Below, piece by piece: positions 16,669 through 25,567 of a stretch of DNA of 64,000 bases. How positions within the stretch are numbered: position 1 is the first letter of the stretch; the number at the start of each line of letters is the position of its first letter. Under the pieces are notes generated by a model that had not been told where the DNA came from, did no database searches, and was given only the letters and a program-made list of their open reading frames with translations. The stretch covers positions 323,237 through 387,236 of the forward strand of contig NZ_VCMV01000013.1 of NCBI RefSeq assembly GCF_008757455.1, given 5' to 3'. A program made the translations under genes and the position numbers. The stretch comes from Microvirga brassicacearum (GTDB lineage Bacteria; Pseudomonadota; Alphaproteobacteria; Rhizobiales; Beijerinckiaceae).

Positions 16669-17741
16669 GCGGTCCAATGGATTTCCGTTTCTACGACGAA
16701 CAGGTCATGACCGCAGATGTGGTCCGCGCTCTCTTGGCGGAGGTCTGCAGCTCGCAGGATCTACGCCGGCTGCTGACGACCGGTGGCGCCCAGGACGAGA
16801 CGCGCTGGAAAAAACTCTGCGAACTCGGTCTCGCCGGAATCCTCGTTCCGGAAGGCGACGGCGGGCTCGGACTCGCGCCCGTCGATTTTGTGCAGATTGC
16901 CGAAGCCTGCGGATACCGCTGCCTTCCCGAACCGCTCGTAGACAATGTCGGCATCGCCCTGCCGCTCCTGGCGGCCTTCGCGGACCGGCCCGGGGTCGCC
17001 CCCTATCTGGAACGGGCTCTCGCCGGTGAGATCACGGTCGCGGTCTCCCATCCGATCAACTCTTACGTTCCTCATGCGGACAGGGACGCGGCCGCCCTCA
17101 TCGCCCGGGACGACGGTCTTCACCTCGTGGCGATTTCGCCAAAAATGCTGACGATGCAGCCGAGCGCCGACCCGTTTCGGCGTCTCCACACCATCGCATG
17201 TGATCCAGGCGACGCTACGCGCATCGCAGGCCACGAGGAAGCGGCGATCCCTCTTCGGCAGACATTGGACCGGGGAGCGCTCTTCACGGCCGCTCAGCTC
17301 TTGGGCATGGCACAGCGTTGCGTCGATCTTGCGGTCGGATACTCCAAGGAGCGTCAGCAATTCGGCCGCCCGATCGGATCGTACCAGGCCATCAAGCATC
17401 ATCTCGCCACCGTGCAGGTGAAAATCGAATTCGCACGGCCTGTCGTCTATGCGGCGGCGGCGGACCTTCCGCACGACGATCTCCATTCTCGCGCCCGCAT
17501 ATCCCAAGCCAAGCTCACCGCATCCGAGGCGGCGGATCTTGCGGCCCACACGGCGATCCAGACTCATGGGGCCATGGGCTATTCCTGGGAGGTGGACGTT
17601 CATCTCTACCTGAAGCGCATCATCGCGCTGACCCAGGTCTGGGGCGGTCCGTCTTTCCACCGGGAGCGCGTGGCGGCGCGCGTCTTCAGCGCGCCGCTCG
17701 GACCTGAGACCACCTTTGCTAGGGAGACCGACCGTGCCTGA
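16665..17741 (+). CDS. Acyl-CoA dehydrogenase, partner subunit
   Basis: Second subunit of the pair, 358 aa. It keeps the acyl-CoA dehydrogenase body (YSKERQQFGRPIGSYQAIKHHL, about residues 225-245; HTAIQTHGAMGYSWE, about 302) but at the place of the C-terminal base it reads QVWGGPSFHRERVAARV, with no YxGxNEI motif. It therefore probably supplies structure or half of the FAD site rather than full catalysis. Start GTG at 16665 overlaps the upstream stop; an ATG at 16677 is also possible. Such an unequal pair suggests a bulky, polycyclic acyl-CoA substrate. Confidence 0.88.
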   Translation: MSGPMDFRFYDEQVMTADVVRALLAEVCSSQDLRRLLTTGGAQDETRWKKLCELGLAGILVPEGDGGLGLAPVDFVQIAEACGYRCLPEPLVDNVGIALPLLAAFADRPGVAPYLERALAGEITVAVSHPINSYVPHADRDAAALIARDDGLHLVAISPKMLTMQPSADPFRRLHTIACDPGDATRIAGHEEAAIPLRQTLDRGALFTAAQLLGMAQRCVDLAVGYSKERQQFGRPIGSYQAIKHHLATVQVKIEFARPVVYAAAADLPHDDLHSRARISQAKLTASEAADLAAHTAIQTHGAMGYSWEVDVHLYLKRIIALTQVWGGPSFHRERVAARVFSAPLGPETTFARETDRA

Positions 17742-17821
17742 GCTGCGTCATCCTGTGCGGCAGGATGCAAAGATCAGGAAGCGCAGCCCAGGTCGCTATC
17801 GCTATCGTTGAAAGGCCGATC

Positions 17822-18427
17822 ATGCCCGTCTATGCCTTTGAGGGAATCGTTCCCGTCGTTCATCCAACAAGCTACCTCCACCCCACAGCGACCCTCATCG
17901 GCGACGTGATCATCGGACCGCGCTGCTACATCGGTCCGGCCGCATCCCTGCGCGGCGACTTCGGACGGATCATCATCGAGGGCGATTCGAGCGTTCAGGA
18001 CAGCTGCGTCCTTCATACCTCGGCAAGCTCGGACTGCATCGTCCGGCGCGGCGCCACCATTGGCCACGGAGCGATCCTGCACGGCTGCGTCGTCGGCGAG
18101 AACGCCCTCATCGGCATGAACGCCGTGGTTCTGGACAATGCCGAGATCGGCGACGAGTCTCTCGTCGCCGCCCTCAGCCTCGTGAAGTCCGATATGCGCG
18201 CGCCGCAGCGCAGCCTCATCGCCGGCAATCCGGCGGCAGTCGTGAAAACCATGGCGGAAGACGCCATCCGCTGGCGCAACAACGGGAATGGGGAATATCA
18301 GAGACTTGCGGACCGCTCTCGCACGGGACTCATCGCATGCGAGCCGTTGACCGAGTCCGAGCCGGACCGCCCGCGCATCGGCGGCGCCACACGGCCCATC
18401 CGCTTGAACATGGCCGCTCGGACGTGA
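17822..18427 (+). CDS. CaiE/PaaY-like left-handed beta-helix protein
   Basis: Hexapeptide-repeat protein of the gamma-class carbonic anhydrase superfamily, 201 aa, the length of PaaY and CaiE. The sequence begins MPVYAFEGIVPVVHPTSYLHP, which is characteristic of that subgroup. Repeats of the (I/V)GxxxxI type run from about residue 15 to 150, with likely zinc-ligand histidines in VLHTSAS, TIGHGAILHG. PaaY acts as a CoA thioesterase that rescues stalled phenylacetate intermediates, so a housekeeping thioesterase role in this acyl-CoA operon is plausible. The start is the ATG at 17822. Confidence 0.85.
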   Translation: MPVYAFEGIVPVVHPTSYLHPTATLIGDVIIGPRCYIGPAASLRGDFGRIIIEGDSSVQDSCVLHTSASSDCIVRRGATIGHGAILHGCVVGENALIGMNAVVLDNAEIGDESLVAALSLVKSDMRAPQRSLIAGNPAAVVKTMAEDAIRWRNNGNGEYQRLADRSRTGLIACEPLTESEPDRPRIGGATRPIRLNMAART

Positions 18428-18561
18428 GCCGGGCTGGCCAGGTGCATGCGGAGTCTCTTTCCACGGTTGATGCGCTGGATGATCGGTGTAGCGCATCCTT
18501 CCTGCCGTGGAAGGCGCGGCTTGAGCCGAATCCGACCGCGAGAAGATGGCGAGGGGATTGA

Positions 18562-19476
18562 ATGACGCAGCTCGAGCCCGATAGGGGCGATGAAGCCTGT
18601 TCCGTCTACGACCGAGCGGTCCCCGTCGGTCCGGATGTCCTCCGGGTAACGGCGAACAATCCGAGTCCCTTCACCTCCTGGGGAACCAATACGTATATCG
18701 TCGGGACCGGCACACTTGCCGTCATCGATCCCGGCCCGGACGATGCCGAGCATCTCAAGCTTCTGCTTTCGATCATCGGAGACCGGTCGGTCAGCCACAT
18801 CTTCGTGACCCATACGCATCGCGATCATTCGGCGCTTGCAGCGGGCCTGAAGGCGACCACCGGCGCGAGAACCGCGGCGCATGGTCCCCAGCGGCGTTTG
18901 AAGCCGACCGGCGGGCAAGGCGAAATGCTGATAGAGGCCGGCATCGATTTCACCTTCATGCCTGATCTCGTCCTCCATGACGGGGACGTCGTCGGCGGCG
19001 ATGGGTGGTCGATCGAGGCGATCCACACACCGGGTCACGCCGCCAATCACTTGGCCTTCGGCTTGGTTGGGACCGGCACCCTGTTCTCCGGCGATCACGT
19101 GATGGGATGGTCGACGACCATCGTCGCGCCACCGGACGGCTCGATGGCGGCCTACATCGCCTCGCTCGACAAGCTGCTCGATCGGAACCATACCCTCTAC
19201 CTTCCCGGGCATGGCGCGCCGATGACGCAACCGCTCGATCGTGTCCGCACGCTTCGCGCCCATCGCGAGATGCGCGAAGCGATGGTATTGACCCGCGTCA
19301 GGGACGGAGACCGGACCGTTCCGGATATCGTACGCGCCCTCTATAGCCGGACTGATCCGGCTCTGCACGGTGCCGCGGGTCTGACCGTCTTCGCTCATCT
19401 CGAACGTTTGATCGAACGCGGCCTCGTGAGGGCAACGGGGCAGGCGACGATGGACGGCCTCTACGAGCTCGTATGA
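18562..19476 (+). CDS. MBL-fold metallohydrolase (LACTB2-like)
   Basis: Metallo-beta-lactamase-fold hydrolase, 304 aa. The metal motif THTHRDHSAL (about residues 79-88) carries the HxHxDH signature; later ligands appear in HTPGHAANH (about 156), SGDHV (about 176) and LPGHGAP (about 215). A C-terminal winged-helix-like tail (about 240-304) matches LACTB2-type proteins. It is the last gene of the operon that starts at 14568 and is separated by 134 bp from the CaiE-like gene. A thioester or lactone hydrolase acting on pathway intermediates is possible; substrate unknown. Confidence 0.85.
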   Translation: MTQLEPDRGDEACSVYDRAVPVGPDVLRVTANNPSPFTSWGTNTYIVGTGTLAVIDPGPDDAEHLKLLLSIIGDRSVSHIFVTHTHRDHSALAAGLKATTGARTAAHGPQRRLKPTGGQGEMLIEAGIDFTFMPDLVLHDGDVVGGDGWSIEAIHTPGHAANHLAFGLVGTGTLFSGDHVMGWSTTIVAPPDGSMAAYIASLDKLLDRNHTLYLPGHGAPMTQPLDRVRTLRAHREMREAMVLTRVRDGDRTVPDIVRALYSRTDPALHGAAGLTVFAHLERLIERGLVRATGQATMDGLYELV

Positions 19477-19751
19477 GGGCGGGCGCTCGTAGGGGGACCT
19501 GCGATGCCAAGCCGCTCGAGCCCGCGGACCTTCGCCTTCCTGTCCGTGCGCTCGAACCGGCAAGTTTCACGGAAGGAGCCTCAACGCTATCGCGGCCCAA
19601 TAGTCCTCCTGCTGTGGGATGATGCCTGCTCTGTGACGGGTCACGCAGAAACCGCCGATGACGCCCGGATAATCGGCTGGGTCCAAACCGCCGGCCATCT
19701 ACCGGCGCCGCGCGCTTCCGCGGCAACACTCCTCGCCTGAGGGACGAGGCA

Positions 19752-19770
19752 CTAGTCTGTTAGGACGATG
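19752..19770 (+). promoter_or_regulatory. Catabolic regulon box 2 (CTAGTCTGTTAGGACGATG)
   Basis: Second copy of the 19-bp box, 103 bp upstream of the ATG at 19874. It is the only recognisable element in the 397-bp gap 19477-19873 apart from the hairpin at 19816-19835. Short open frames in the gap have no family resemblance. Confidence 0.7.
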
Positions 19771-19815
19771 CTTTCCCGCGCAGCCATTTCCATTCTTCCG
19801 CAGTCGGTCGCGGGG

Positions 19816-19835
19816 TGCCTCCAATGACGGAGGCA
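19816..19835 (+). other. Leader hairpin before the Liv-type binding protein
   Basis: Perfect inverted repeat TGCCTCC-AATGAC-GGAGGCA, 38 bp before the start codon and downstream of box 2, so probably in the mRNA leader. It may affect stability or translation of the abundant binding-protein message. Confidence 0.45.
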
Positions 19836-19873
19836 AGTCGATGTTAGAGCGGCCATGGGCTTCGGAGGAAACA

Positions 19874-21061
19874 ATGAAGAAATTGCTGCTGGCGACGACT
19901 ATCCTGACGGCCACCACGCTCGCGGCCTTTGCGCAGGACAACACGGTCACGATCGGTGTCCTGAACGATCAGAGCACGTCGTTTTCCGCTCTTGGCGGGG
20001 CGGAGGTCGTACGCGCGGCCGAACTGGCGGTCAAGGATTTCGGCGGCCAGGCTCTCGGCAAACCGATCAAGATCGTGTCTGCGGACCACCAGAACAAGCC
20101 CGACGTAGCTCTCGCCATCGCACGCGAATGGCTCGAGAAGGACAATGTCGATGCAATTGCCGATGTGGCGAACTCGGCCGTGTCCTTGGGCGTGAACACG
20201 CTCATTGGTGGGAAGAAGAAGATCGGCCTTTTCGTTTCGCCGCTCACCGATCGCCCGACCGAAGCCGATTGCAACGGCCATATCGTGGCATGGGCCTATG
20301 ATGTCTATTCGACTGTGGGCACCACGGTTCAGGGCCTCCTCGATCAGGGCAACAAGTCGTTCTTCATCATGTCGAACGATTATGAGGCTGGTAAGGCACA
20401 GGAAGCTTGGGTCGAAACCGCAGTGAAAGCTGCTGGTGGTGAGGTCAAGGGTAAGGTTCGCGTGCCGCTGAACTCCACCGACTTTTCCTCCTACATCCTG
20501 CAGGCGCAGGCGTCGGGCGCGGAGGCGATCGTGATGAATGTCGGCGGCGCCGATCTCGTCAACGCGATGAAGCAGGCGCAGGAGTTCGGTATCATCGGCG
20601 GCGGACAGAAGATCGCCATCACCTTCCTGCACCAGTCCGACGCGCGGGCGATCGGCGTTGATGCCCTCAAGGGCGCTCGTTTTTCCGCACCCTGGTTCTG
20701 GAAAAAGGATGCTGAATCGGAGAAGTTCGGGCGCCGCATGATGGCGATCACCGGCAACGCGCCTGGCTGGATCGCCGCCGGCACCTATTCGGCCGTGACC
20801 GCTTATCTGAAGGCAGTCGAGAAGGCTGGCACGGACGAATCCACCGCCGTCCTCAAGGCGCTTCGCGAGATCAAGGTCGACGACTTCTTCGTCAGCAACG
20901 GCAAACTTTTCCCGAACGGCCGCCTCATCCACGACATGTACCTGCTTGAGGTCAACACGCCGGGTAAGGTCTCCGAGAAGGACGACTTCTTCAAGCTGGT
21001 CACCACCGTGCCCGCAGAGAGGGCCTTCAAGCCCTATTCCGAGAGCGCCTGCAAGCTGTAA
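19874..21061 (+). CDS. Liv-type ABC transporter substrate-binding protein
   Basis: Periplasmic receptor of the branched-chain-amino-acid (HAAT) family, 395 aa. The Sec signal MKKLLLATTILTATTLAAFA is cleaved near residue 20. The mature protein begins QDNTVTIGVLNDQS, the usual first beta strand of type-1 binding proteins. A strong ribosome site (ggaggaaac) sits in front of the ATG at 19874; an ATG at 19841 is less likely. In aromatic, steroid and hydroxy-acid degraders this family often imports carboxylates rather than amino acids, and the enzymes around it support that here. First gene of an operon running to 26355. Confidence 0.93.
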   Translation: MKKLLLATTILTATTLAAFAQDNTVTIGVLNDQSTSFSALGGAEVVRAAELAVKDFGGQALGKPIKIVSADHQNKPDVALAIAREWLEKDNVDAIADVANSAVSLGVNTLIGGKKKIGLFVSPLTDRPTEADCNGHIVAWAYDVYSTVGTTVQGLLDQGNKSFFIMSNDYEAGKAQEAWVETAVKAAGGEVKGKVRVPLNSTDFSSYILQAQASGAEAIVMNVGGADLVNAMKQAQEFGIIGGGQKIAITFLHQSDARAIGVDALKGARFSAPWFWKKDAESEKFGRRMMAITGNAPGWIAAGTYSAVTAYLKAVEKAGTDESTAVLKALREIKVDDFFVSNGKLFPNGRLIHDMYLLEVNTPGKVSEKDDFFKLVTTVPAERAFKPYSESACKL

Positions 21062-21102
21062 CAGGCTATCCGATTTCCGGATCAGGTTTGGAGGACCGTA
21101 CG

Positions 21103-21408
21103 TTGCGCGGCTACATGATATTCGAACTGGAGATCACCGACCCCGTCGCCTGGGACGAATACCGAAGCATGGCGGGGCCGCTGATGGACGCCGCTGGTGC
21201 AAAATTCATCGTGCGCAGCGAGAAGATCGAGCCGCTTGAAGGCGGCTGGAACCCGGTCAGCATATCCGTCGTGGAGTTTCCAAGCTTCGAAGCTGCGCAC
21301 GCCTATTACCATTCCGACGCATATAAGTCGACGCTGCCGCTTCGCGAGAAGGCTTCACGCGGGCGTGGAATCCTTGTCGGGAGCACGCCTCCTGCAGGTG
21401 AAGCATGA
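21103..21408 (+). CDS. DUF1330-family small protein
   Basis: Dimeric alpha-beta-barrel (ferredoxin-like) protein, 101 aa, beginning LRGYMIFELEITDPVAWDEY. It ends with the family's FPSFEAAHAYYHSDAY and ILVGS blocks. No function is known for the family. Start: TTG at 21103, 8 nt after GGAGG; an ATG at 21115 would leave the ribosome site too far away. The gene sits between the Liv binding protein and its ATPase, and the other Liv importer of the window also has a DUF1330 gene beside its binding protein, so the association seems real. The 4-bp overlap with the ATPase gene indicates coupling. Confidence 0.82.
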   Translation: MRGYMIFELEITDPVAWDEYRSMAGPLMDAAGAKFIVRSEKIEPLEGGWNPVSISVVEFPSFEAAHAYYHSDAYKSTLPLREKASRGRGILVGSTPPAGEA

Positions 21409-22163
21409 CCATCGCCGCCGACAACATCATTGAGGTACGCGGGCTGACCAAGCGCTTCCACGGCTTCGCCGCTATTTCCAACGTCGATCTCGACGTGCGC
21501 CGCCAATCGATTCATGCGCTCATCGGCCCGAATGGTGCCGGCAAGACCACCTTCTTCAATCTCATCACCAAGGTCCATCAGCCCAGCGGAGGCTCGATCC
21601 GCTTCAACGGCGAGGACATCACGAACGAGGACCCTGCGCGCGTTGCCCGCCGCGGCATCGTGCGATCGTTCCAGATTTCGGCAATCTTTCCGCGCATGAC
21701 CGTAGCGGAGAACGTTCGCATCGCGCTGCAGCGGCCGAAGGGCACCTCTTTTCACTTCTGGCGTAGCGAGTCCTCCCTTTCCGTGCTCGAGGATCGTGTC
21801 GACGAACTGCTCGCCGCCGTCGGCTTGGAGCACATGCGCGACCAGACGGCAGCGGGGCTGCCCTACGGCCGCAAGCGCGCTCTGGAATTCGCCACCACGT
21901 TGGCGGTGGAGCCGGAATTGCTGCTCCTCGACGAGCCGACCTCAGGCCTCGGCACGGAGGACGTGGAGCGGATCGCGGCGCTTATCCGCAGCGTCTCGGC
22001 GAATCGCACGATTCTCATGGTCGAGCATAATCTCTCCATCGTCGCACGGCTCGCGGACAAGATCACCGTTCTGGCCCGCGGCAAAATCTTGGCGGAAGGC
22101 ACCTATGCCGAGGTCTCGACCGACCCGCGAGTGATAGAAGCCTACATCGGAGGTGAGGAGTGA
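21405..22163 (+). CDS. LivG-type ABC transporter ATP-binding protein
   Basis: ATPase of the Liv importer, 252 aa. Walker A is GPNGAGKTTF (about residues 38-47). The signature is degenerate, LPYGRKRALEFATTLA (about 148-163) instead of LSGGQ, followed by LLLLDEPTSGL. The unusual signature is common in LivG proteins. It overlaps both neighbours by 4 bp. Together with the LivF-type protein it would form a heterodimer under the fused permease. Confidence 0.93.
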   Translation: MTIAADNIIEVRGLTKRFHGFAAISNVDLDVRRQSIHALIGPNGAGKTTFFNLITKVHQPSGGSIRFNGEDITNEDPARVARRGIVRSFQISAIFPRMTVAENVRIALQRPKGTSFHFWRSESSLSVLEDRVDELLAAVGLEHMRDQTAAGLPYGRKRALEFATTLAVEPELLLLDEPTSGLGTEDVERIAALIRSVSANRTILMVEHNLSIVARLADKITVLARGKILAEGTYAEVSTDPRVIEAYIGGEE

Positions 22164-22867
22164 ACGCTCGGGTCTCATTGTCGGTCAGTGATCTTCAGGG
22201 CTGGTATGGGGAGAGCAAGGCGCTACACGGCATGACCTTCGAGGTCGGTGCCGGCGAGGTGGTCACCTTGCTTGGGCGCAACGGCGCAGGCAAGACGACG
22301 ACGCTGCGGGCCATCATGGGCTTGCTGCGCAAGAAAACCGGAGAGATCCGCTTCGACGGCGAGGATGTTGCGGGCCGAATGCCCGAATATATCGCGCGAC
22401 GCGGAATCGCCTATTGTCCCGAAGAGCGCGGTATCTTCGCTAGCCTCACGGTCGAGGAGAACCTGTTCCTGCCGCCCGTGATAGCGGAAGGCGGAATGGC
22501 CGTCGACGATATCTACGCGCTGTTCCCGAACATCGCGGAACGCCGCAACAGCCAGGGTACCAAACTTTCAGGCGGCGAACAGCAGATGCTTGCGATCGCA
22601 CGCATCCTGCGGACGGGCGCTAATCTCCTATTGCTGGACGAGCCGACCGAAGGACTGGCCCCGGTGATCGTGCAGCAGATCGGAGCGGTGATTCGCAAGC
22701 TCAAGGAGCGCGGATTCACGGTCGTTCTCGTGGAGCAGAATTTCCGCTTCGCCTCCAAGCTGGCGGACCGCCACTACGTGGTCGAGCATGGCCGAGTCAT
22801 CGACACGCTCGCGGCTGCCGATGTGGCCGGCAATCGCGACCGCATCCAGAACTACCTGAAGGTATGA
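22160..22867 (+). CDS. LivF-type ABC transporter ATP-binding protein
   Basis: Second ATPase of the Liv importer, 235 aa. Walker A GRNGAGKTTTLRAIMG (about residues 40-55), signature KLSGGEQQMLAIARIL (about 140) and Walker B NLLLLDEPTEGLAP are all intact, with GIAYCPEERGIF typical of LivF. Start GTG at 22160, overlapping the LivG stop by 4 bp. The gene ends 7 bp before the permease. Confidence 0.93.
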   Translation: MNARVSLSVSDLQGWYGESKALHGMTFEVGAGEVVTLLGRNGAGKTTTLRAIMGLLRKKTGEIRFDGEDVAGRMPEYIARRGIAYCPEERGIFASLTVEENLFLPPVIAEGGMAVDDIYALFPNIAERRNSQGTKLSGGEQQMLAIARILRTGANLLLLDEPTEGLAPVIVQQIGAVIRKLKERGFTVVLVEQNFRFASKLADRHYVVEHGRVIDTLAAADVAGNRDRIQNYLKV

Positions 22868-22874
22868 ACCCGTC

Positions 22875-24812
22875 ATGATGACGCTTCTCGGAATTTCCCC
22901 GCAGCTGCTCTTTGGCCAGCTGCTGATCGGTCTCATCAACGGCGTGTTCTATGCGATGATGAGCTTGGGTGTGGCGATCATCTTTGGCATGCTGCGCATC
23001 GGAAATTTCGTGCACGGCGCCCAGTATATGCTAGGCGCGTTCGGCGCGTGGTACCTGCTGCATCTGCCGGATCTCTTTCCCGGCTTTGGACTGCCCTCGC
23101 TTGGCTATTGGTGGGCGCTCGCGCTCGTCCCGGTTGCTGTCGGCCTCATCGGCGCTCTCATGGAGCGCGTCTTCATCAGGCGCGTCTACGAGCTCGAGCA
23201 CGCCTATGGCCTGCTGCTGACCGTCGGTCTCGCCATGGTGATCGAAGGATTGTTCAACGTCGGCTACGGCGCTGCCGGACAGCGCTACGATATCCCTGCC
23301 GCGCTCAGGGGCGGCGTCAACTTAGGTTTCATGTTCCTGCCATATTACCGACTCTGGGTGATCGTCGCCGGCCTCTTCGTATGCGTGGCGACCTGGTACA
23401 TCGTTGAGCGCACGAAGCTTGGAGCCTATCTCCGGGCGGCCACGGAGAATCCGAACCTCGTCCGCGCCTTCGGCATCAACGTCCCGCGCATGCTCATGCT
23501 GACCTATGCATTCGGCGTCGGTCTGGCCGGCCTTGCCGGTGTGATGGCCGCCCCGATCTATCAGGTCAGCCCCCAGATGGGACAGTCGATCATCATCACC
23601 ATCTTCGCGGTGGTGGTCATCGGCGGCATGGGCTCGATCTCCGGCGCGATTTTCACCGGTCTCATGCTCGGCATGATCGAAGGCCTGACCAAAGTGTTCT
23701 GGCCGCAGGCCTCCACGACCGTCATTTTCGTCATCATGGTGCTGGTTCTCGTCTTCCGCCCTGCCGGCCTTTTCGGGAAGGAAACGGCTTCAGCCCATGC
23801 GGCCGACATGTCGACGGCGCGGCCGAACAGCTTTCTGGAGAACGGTCGGCTCTGGCTGCCGATCCTCTCCGTGGTCGGCATGGTCCTACCTTTCCTGATC
23901 TACCCAGTCTTCGGGATGAAGATCCTGTGTTTCGCGCTATTCGCATGCGCCTACAACCTGATCTTCGGCTATGTAGGTTTGCTTGCCTTCGGCCATGCCG
24001 CCTTCTTTGGCTCGTCCGCCTATGTCGCCGCCTTCACTGCTGCTTCGTGGGGCTTTCCGACTGAACTCGCGATTCTCTCCGGTATGGTGGTGGCGACATT
24101 GATCGGCGCAGTCTTCGGGTGGCTCGCGATCCGCCGGCAGGGTCTCTACTTCGCCATGATCACCCTGGCGCTCGCGCAGCTCGTCTACTTCTACGCGATC
24201 CAGGCACCCTGGACGCACGGTGAAGATGGCATCCAGTCCGTGCCGCGCGGCTATCTGTTCGGCTTCATCGATCTCGACGACACGATGAACATGTACTACT
24301 TCGTGCTGGCGATCTTCCTGATCGGCTTTGCGGCGATCTACAGGATCGGGCGCTCGCCCTTCGGGCAAATCCTGAAATCGATCCGCGAGAACGAACCGCG
24401 AGCCATCTCGCTCGGCTATTCCACCGATCGCTTCAAGCTGCTCGCCTTTACGCTGTCGGCGATGTTCGCCGGCCTTGCCGGCGCGACCAAGGCGATCGTC
24501 TTCCAGATAGCGTCGCTGGCCGACCTCTATTTCACGACCTCGGCCGACGCACTGCTGATGACGCTAATCGGAGGCGTCGGTACGCTGCTCGGTCCCATCG
24601 TCGGAGCGATCGTCGTCGTCACCATGCAGAAGGAGTTCGCAACGCTCGGGGCCTGGGTTGTCGTCGTTCAGGGAGCGGCATTCGTGCTGTGCGTGCTGTT
24701 CCTGCGCAAAGGCGTGATCGGAACGCTCGAGGACTGGATGGCGACGCGCTCCGAAAGCAAGCGCATCGCTGCAGGATACGCAACCGGTCTGGCCGCAAAG
24801 GCAGTTGAGTGA
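22875..24812 (+). CDS. Fused LivH-LivM ABC permease
   Basis: One polypeptide of 645 aa carries both permease halves of a Liv importer. Residues about 1-300 read as LivH (NGVFYAMMSLGVAIIFGMLR at the start, VVVIGGMGSISGAIFTGLML in the core). A short polar linker (about 305-325) follows, and residues about 330-645 read as LivM (CAYNLIFGYVGLLAFGHAAF). In most bacteria these are two genes. About 18 hydrophobic segments are visible. The stop overlaps the next start (TGATG). Fused LivHM proteins are known but uncommon, and this window has two. Confidence 0.92.
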   Translation: MMTLLGISPQLLFGQLLIGLINGVFYAMMSLGVAIIFGMLRIGNFVHGAQYMLGAFGAWYLLHLPDLFPGFGLPSLGYWWALALVPVAVGLIGALMERVFIRRVYELEHAYGLLLTVGLAMVIEGLFNVGYGAAGQRYDIPAALRGGVNLGFMFLPYYRLWVIVAGLFVCVATWYIVERTKLGAYLRAATENPNLVRAFGINVPRMLMLTYAFGVGLAGLAGVMAAPIYQVSPQMGQSIIITIFAVVVIGGMGSISGAIFTGLMLGMIEGLTKVFWPQASTTVIFVIMVLVLVFRPAGLFGKETASAHAADMSTARPNSFLENGRLWLPILSVVGMVLPFLIYPVFGMKILCFALFACAYNLIFGYVGLLAFGHAAFFGSSAYVAAFTAASWGFPTELAILSGMVVATLIGAVFGWLAIRRQGLYFAMITLALAQLVYFYAIQAPWTHGEDGIQSVPRGYLFGFIDLDDTMNMYYFVLAIFLIGFAAIYRIGRSPFGQILKSIRENEPRAISLGYSTDRFKLLAFTLSAMFAGLAGATKAIVFQIASLADLYFTTSADALLMTLIGGVGTLLGPIVGAIVVVTMQKEFATLGAWVVVVQGAAFVLCVLFLRKGVIGTLEDWMATRSESKRIAAGYATGLAAKAVE

Positions 24813-25567
24813 TGGCACGGCCGCTGGCGATCGTCATCGGCGTCGGGCCGGGACTTGGGCTCGCTCTCGTGCGCCGCTTTGCCCGAGGCGGCATGTCCGT
24901 GGGCTTCATGGCCCGGCGGGTGGAGGCCGTCGCCCGATATCAGGCCGCGCTCGATGCCGAAGGTTTCGAGACGAGGGGCCTCGTCGCCGATGCCGGCAAT
25001 CCCGCCTCGATCACGCGCGCCATCGATGAACTGCGGAATACATATGGCGATGCGCACGCCCTCATCTACAACGCCGCCATTATCGAGCCTTCCCGCTTCG
25101 TCACTCGTTCCGGCATCGCGGAGGCACAGTATGCGTCTGCCCCCGGCTGGAAGGCGCATGGCGAGCCAATCAGCTTCGACTACCTGATGGACACGTTCCG
25201 CACCAACGTTGCGGGTGCCCACCACGCCGCCCAACTCGTCGCGCCGGCCATGATCGCACGCGGCACCGGCTCCATCCTGTTCACCGGCGGCGTGCTTGCT
25301 TTCGGACCATGGATCGAGTGGGGCGTGACCTCGCTGGGAAAGGCCGCTTTGCGCAGCCTTGGTCATTCGCTGTACAAGGAACTGACGCCGCTCGGCGTAC
25401 AGGTCTCCACCATTGCAATCCATGGCACCATGGCCAAGGGCACCTCGTACGACCATAACCGTGTGGCGGATGCATATTGGCACGCGCATACGCGCCCCAG
25501 TGCAGAATGGGAGCCCGATTATCACTTCAGGCCGCATGAAGATGACGGCAAGGATCCTGACGCATGA
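24812..25567 (+). CDS. Short-chain dehydrogenase-like protein lacking the catalytic Tyr
   Basis: SDR Rossmann fold, 251 aa. The cofactor loop is GVGPGLGLALVRRF (about residues 10-23) and the YNAA block takes the place of NNAG. At the catalytic YxxxK position it reads WGVTSLGKAALR, with the lysine kept and the tyrosine replaced by threonine. Reductase activity by the usual mechanism is therefore doubtful; such proteins form a recognisable SDR subgroup of unknown role. The start is the ATG at 24812 that overlaps the permease stop; a GTG at 24809 is also in frame. It overlaps the next SDR gene by 4 bp. Confidence 0.85.
   Translation: MARPLAIVIGVGPGLGLALVRRFARGGMSVGFMARRVEAVARYQAALDAEGFETRGLVADAGNPASITRAIDELRNTYGDAHALIYNAAIIEPSRFVTRSGIAEAQYASAPGWKAHGEPISFDYLMDTFRTNVAGAHHAAQLVAPAMIARGTGSILFTGGVLAFGPWIEWGVTSLGKAALRSLGHSLYKELTPLGVQVSTIAIHGTMAKGTSYDHNRVADAYWHAHTRPSAEWEPDYHFRPHEDDGKDPDA

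Noticed and set aside
18469-18497. GATGCGC-N15-GCGCATC inverted repeat before the MBL-fold gene
   Set aside because: Short arms, a long loop, no T-tract and no second copy in the window; not enough to call an operator or terminator.
19504-19740. Plus-strand 78-codon frame before the Liv receptor
   Set aside because: Low-complexity Arg/Ser-rich translation without a ribosome site; the gap is better read as regulatory DNA.
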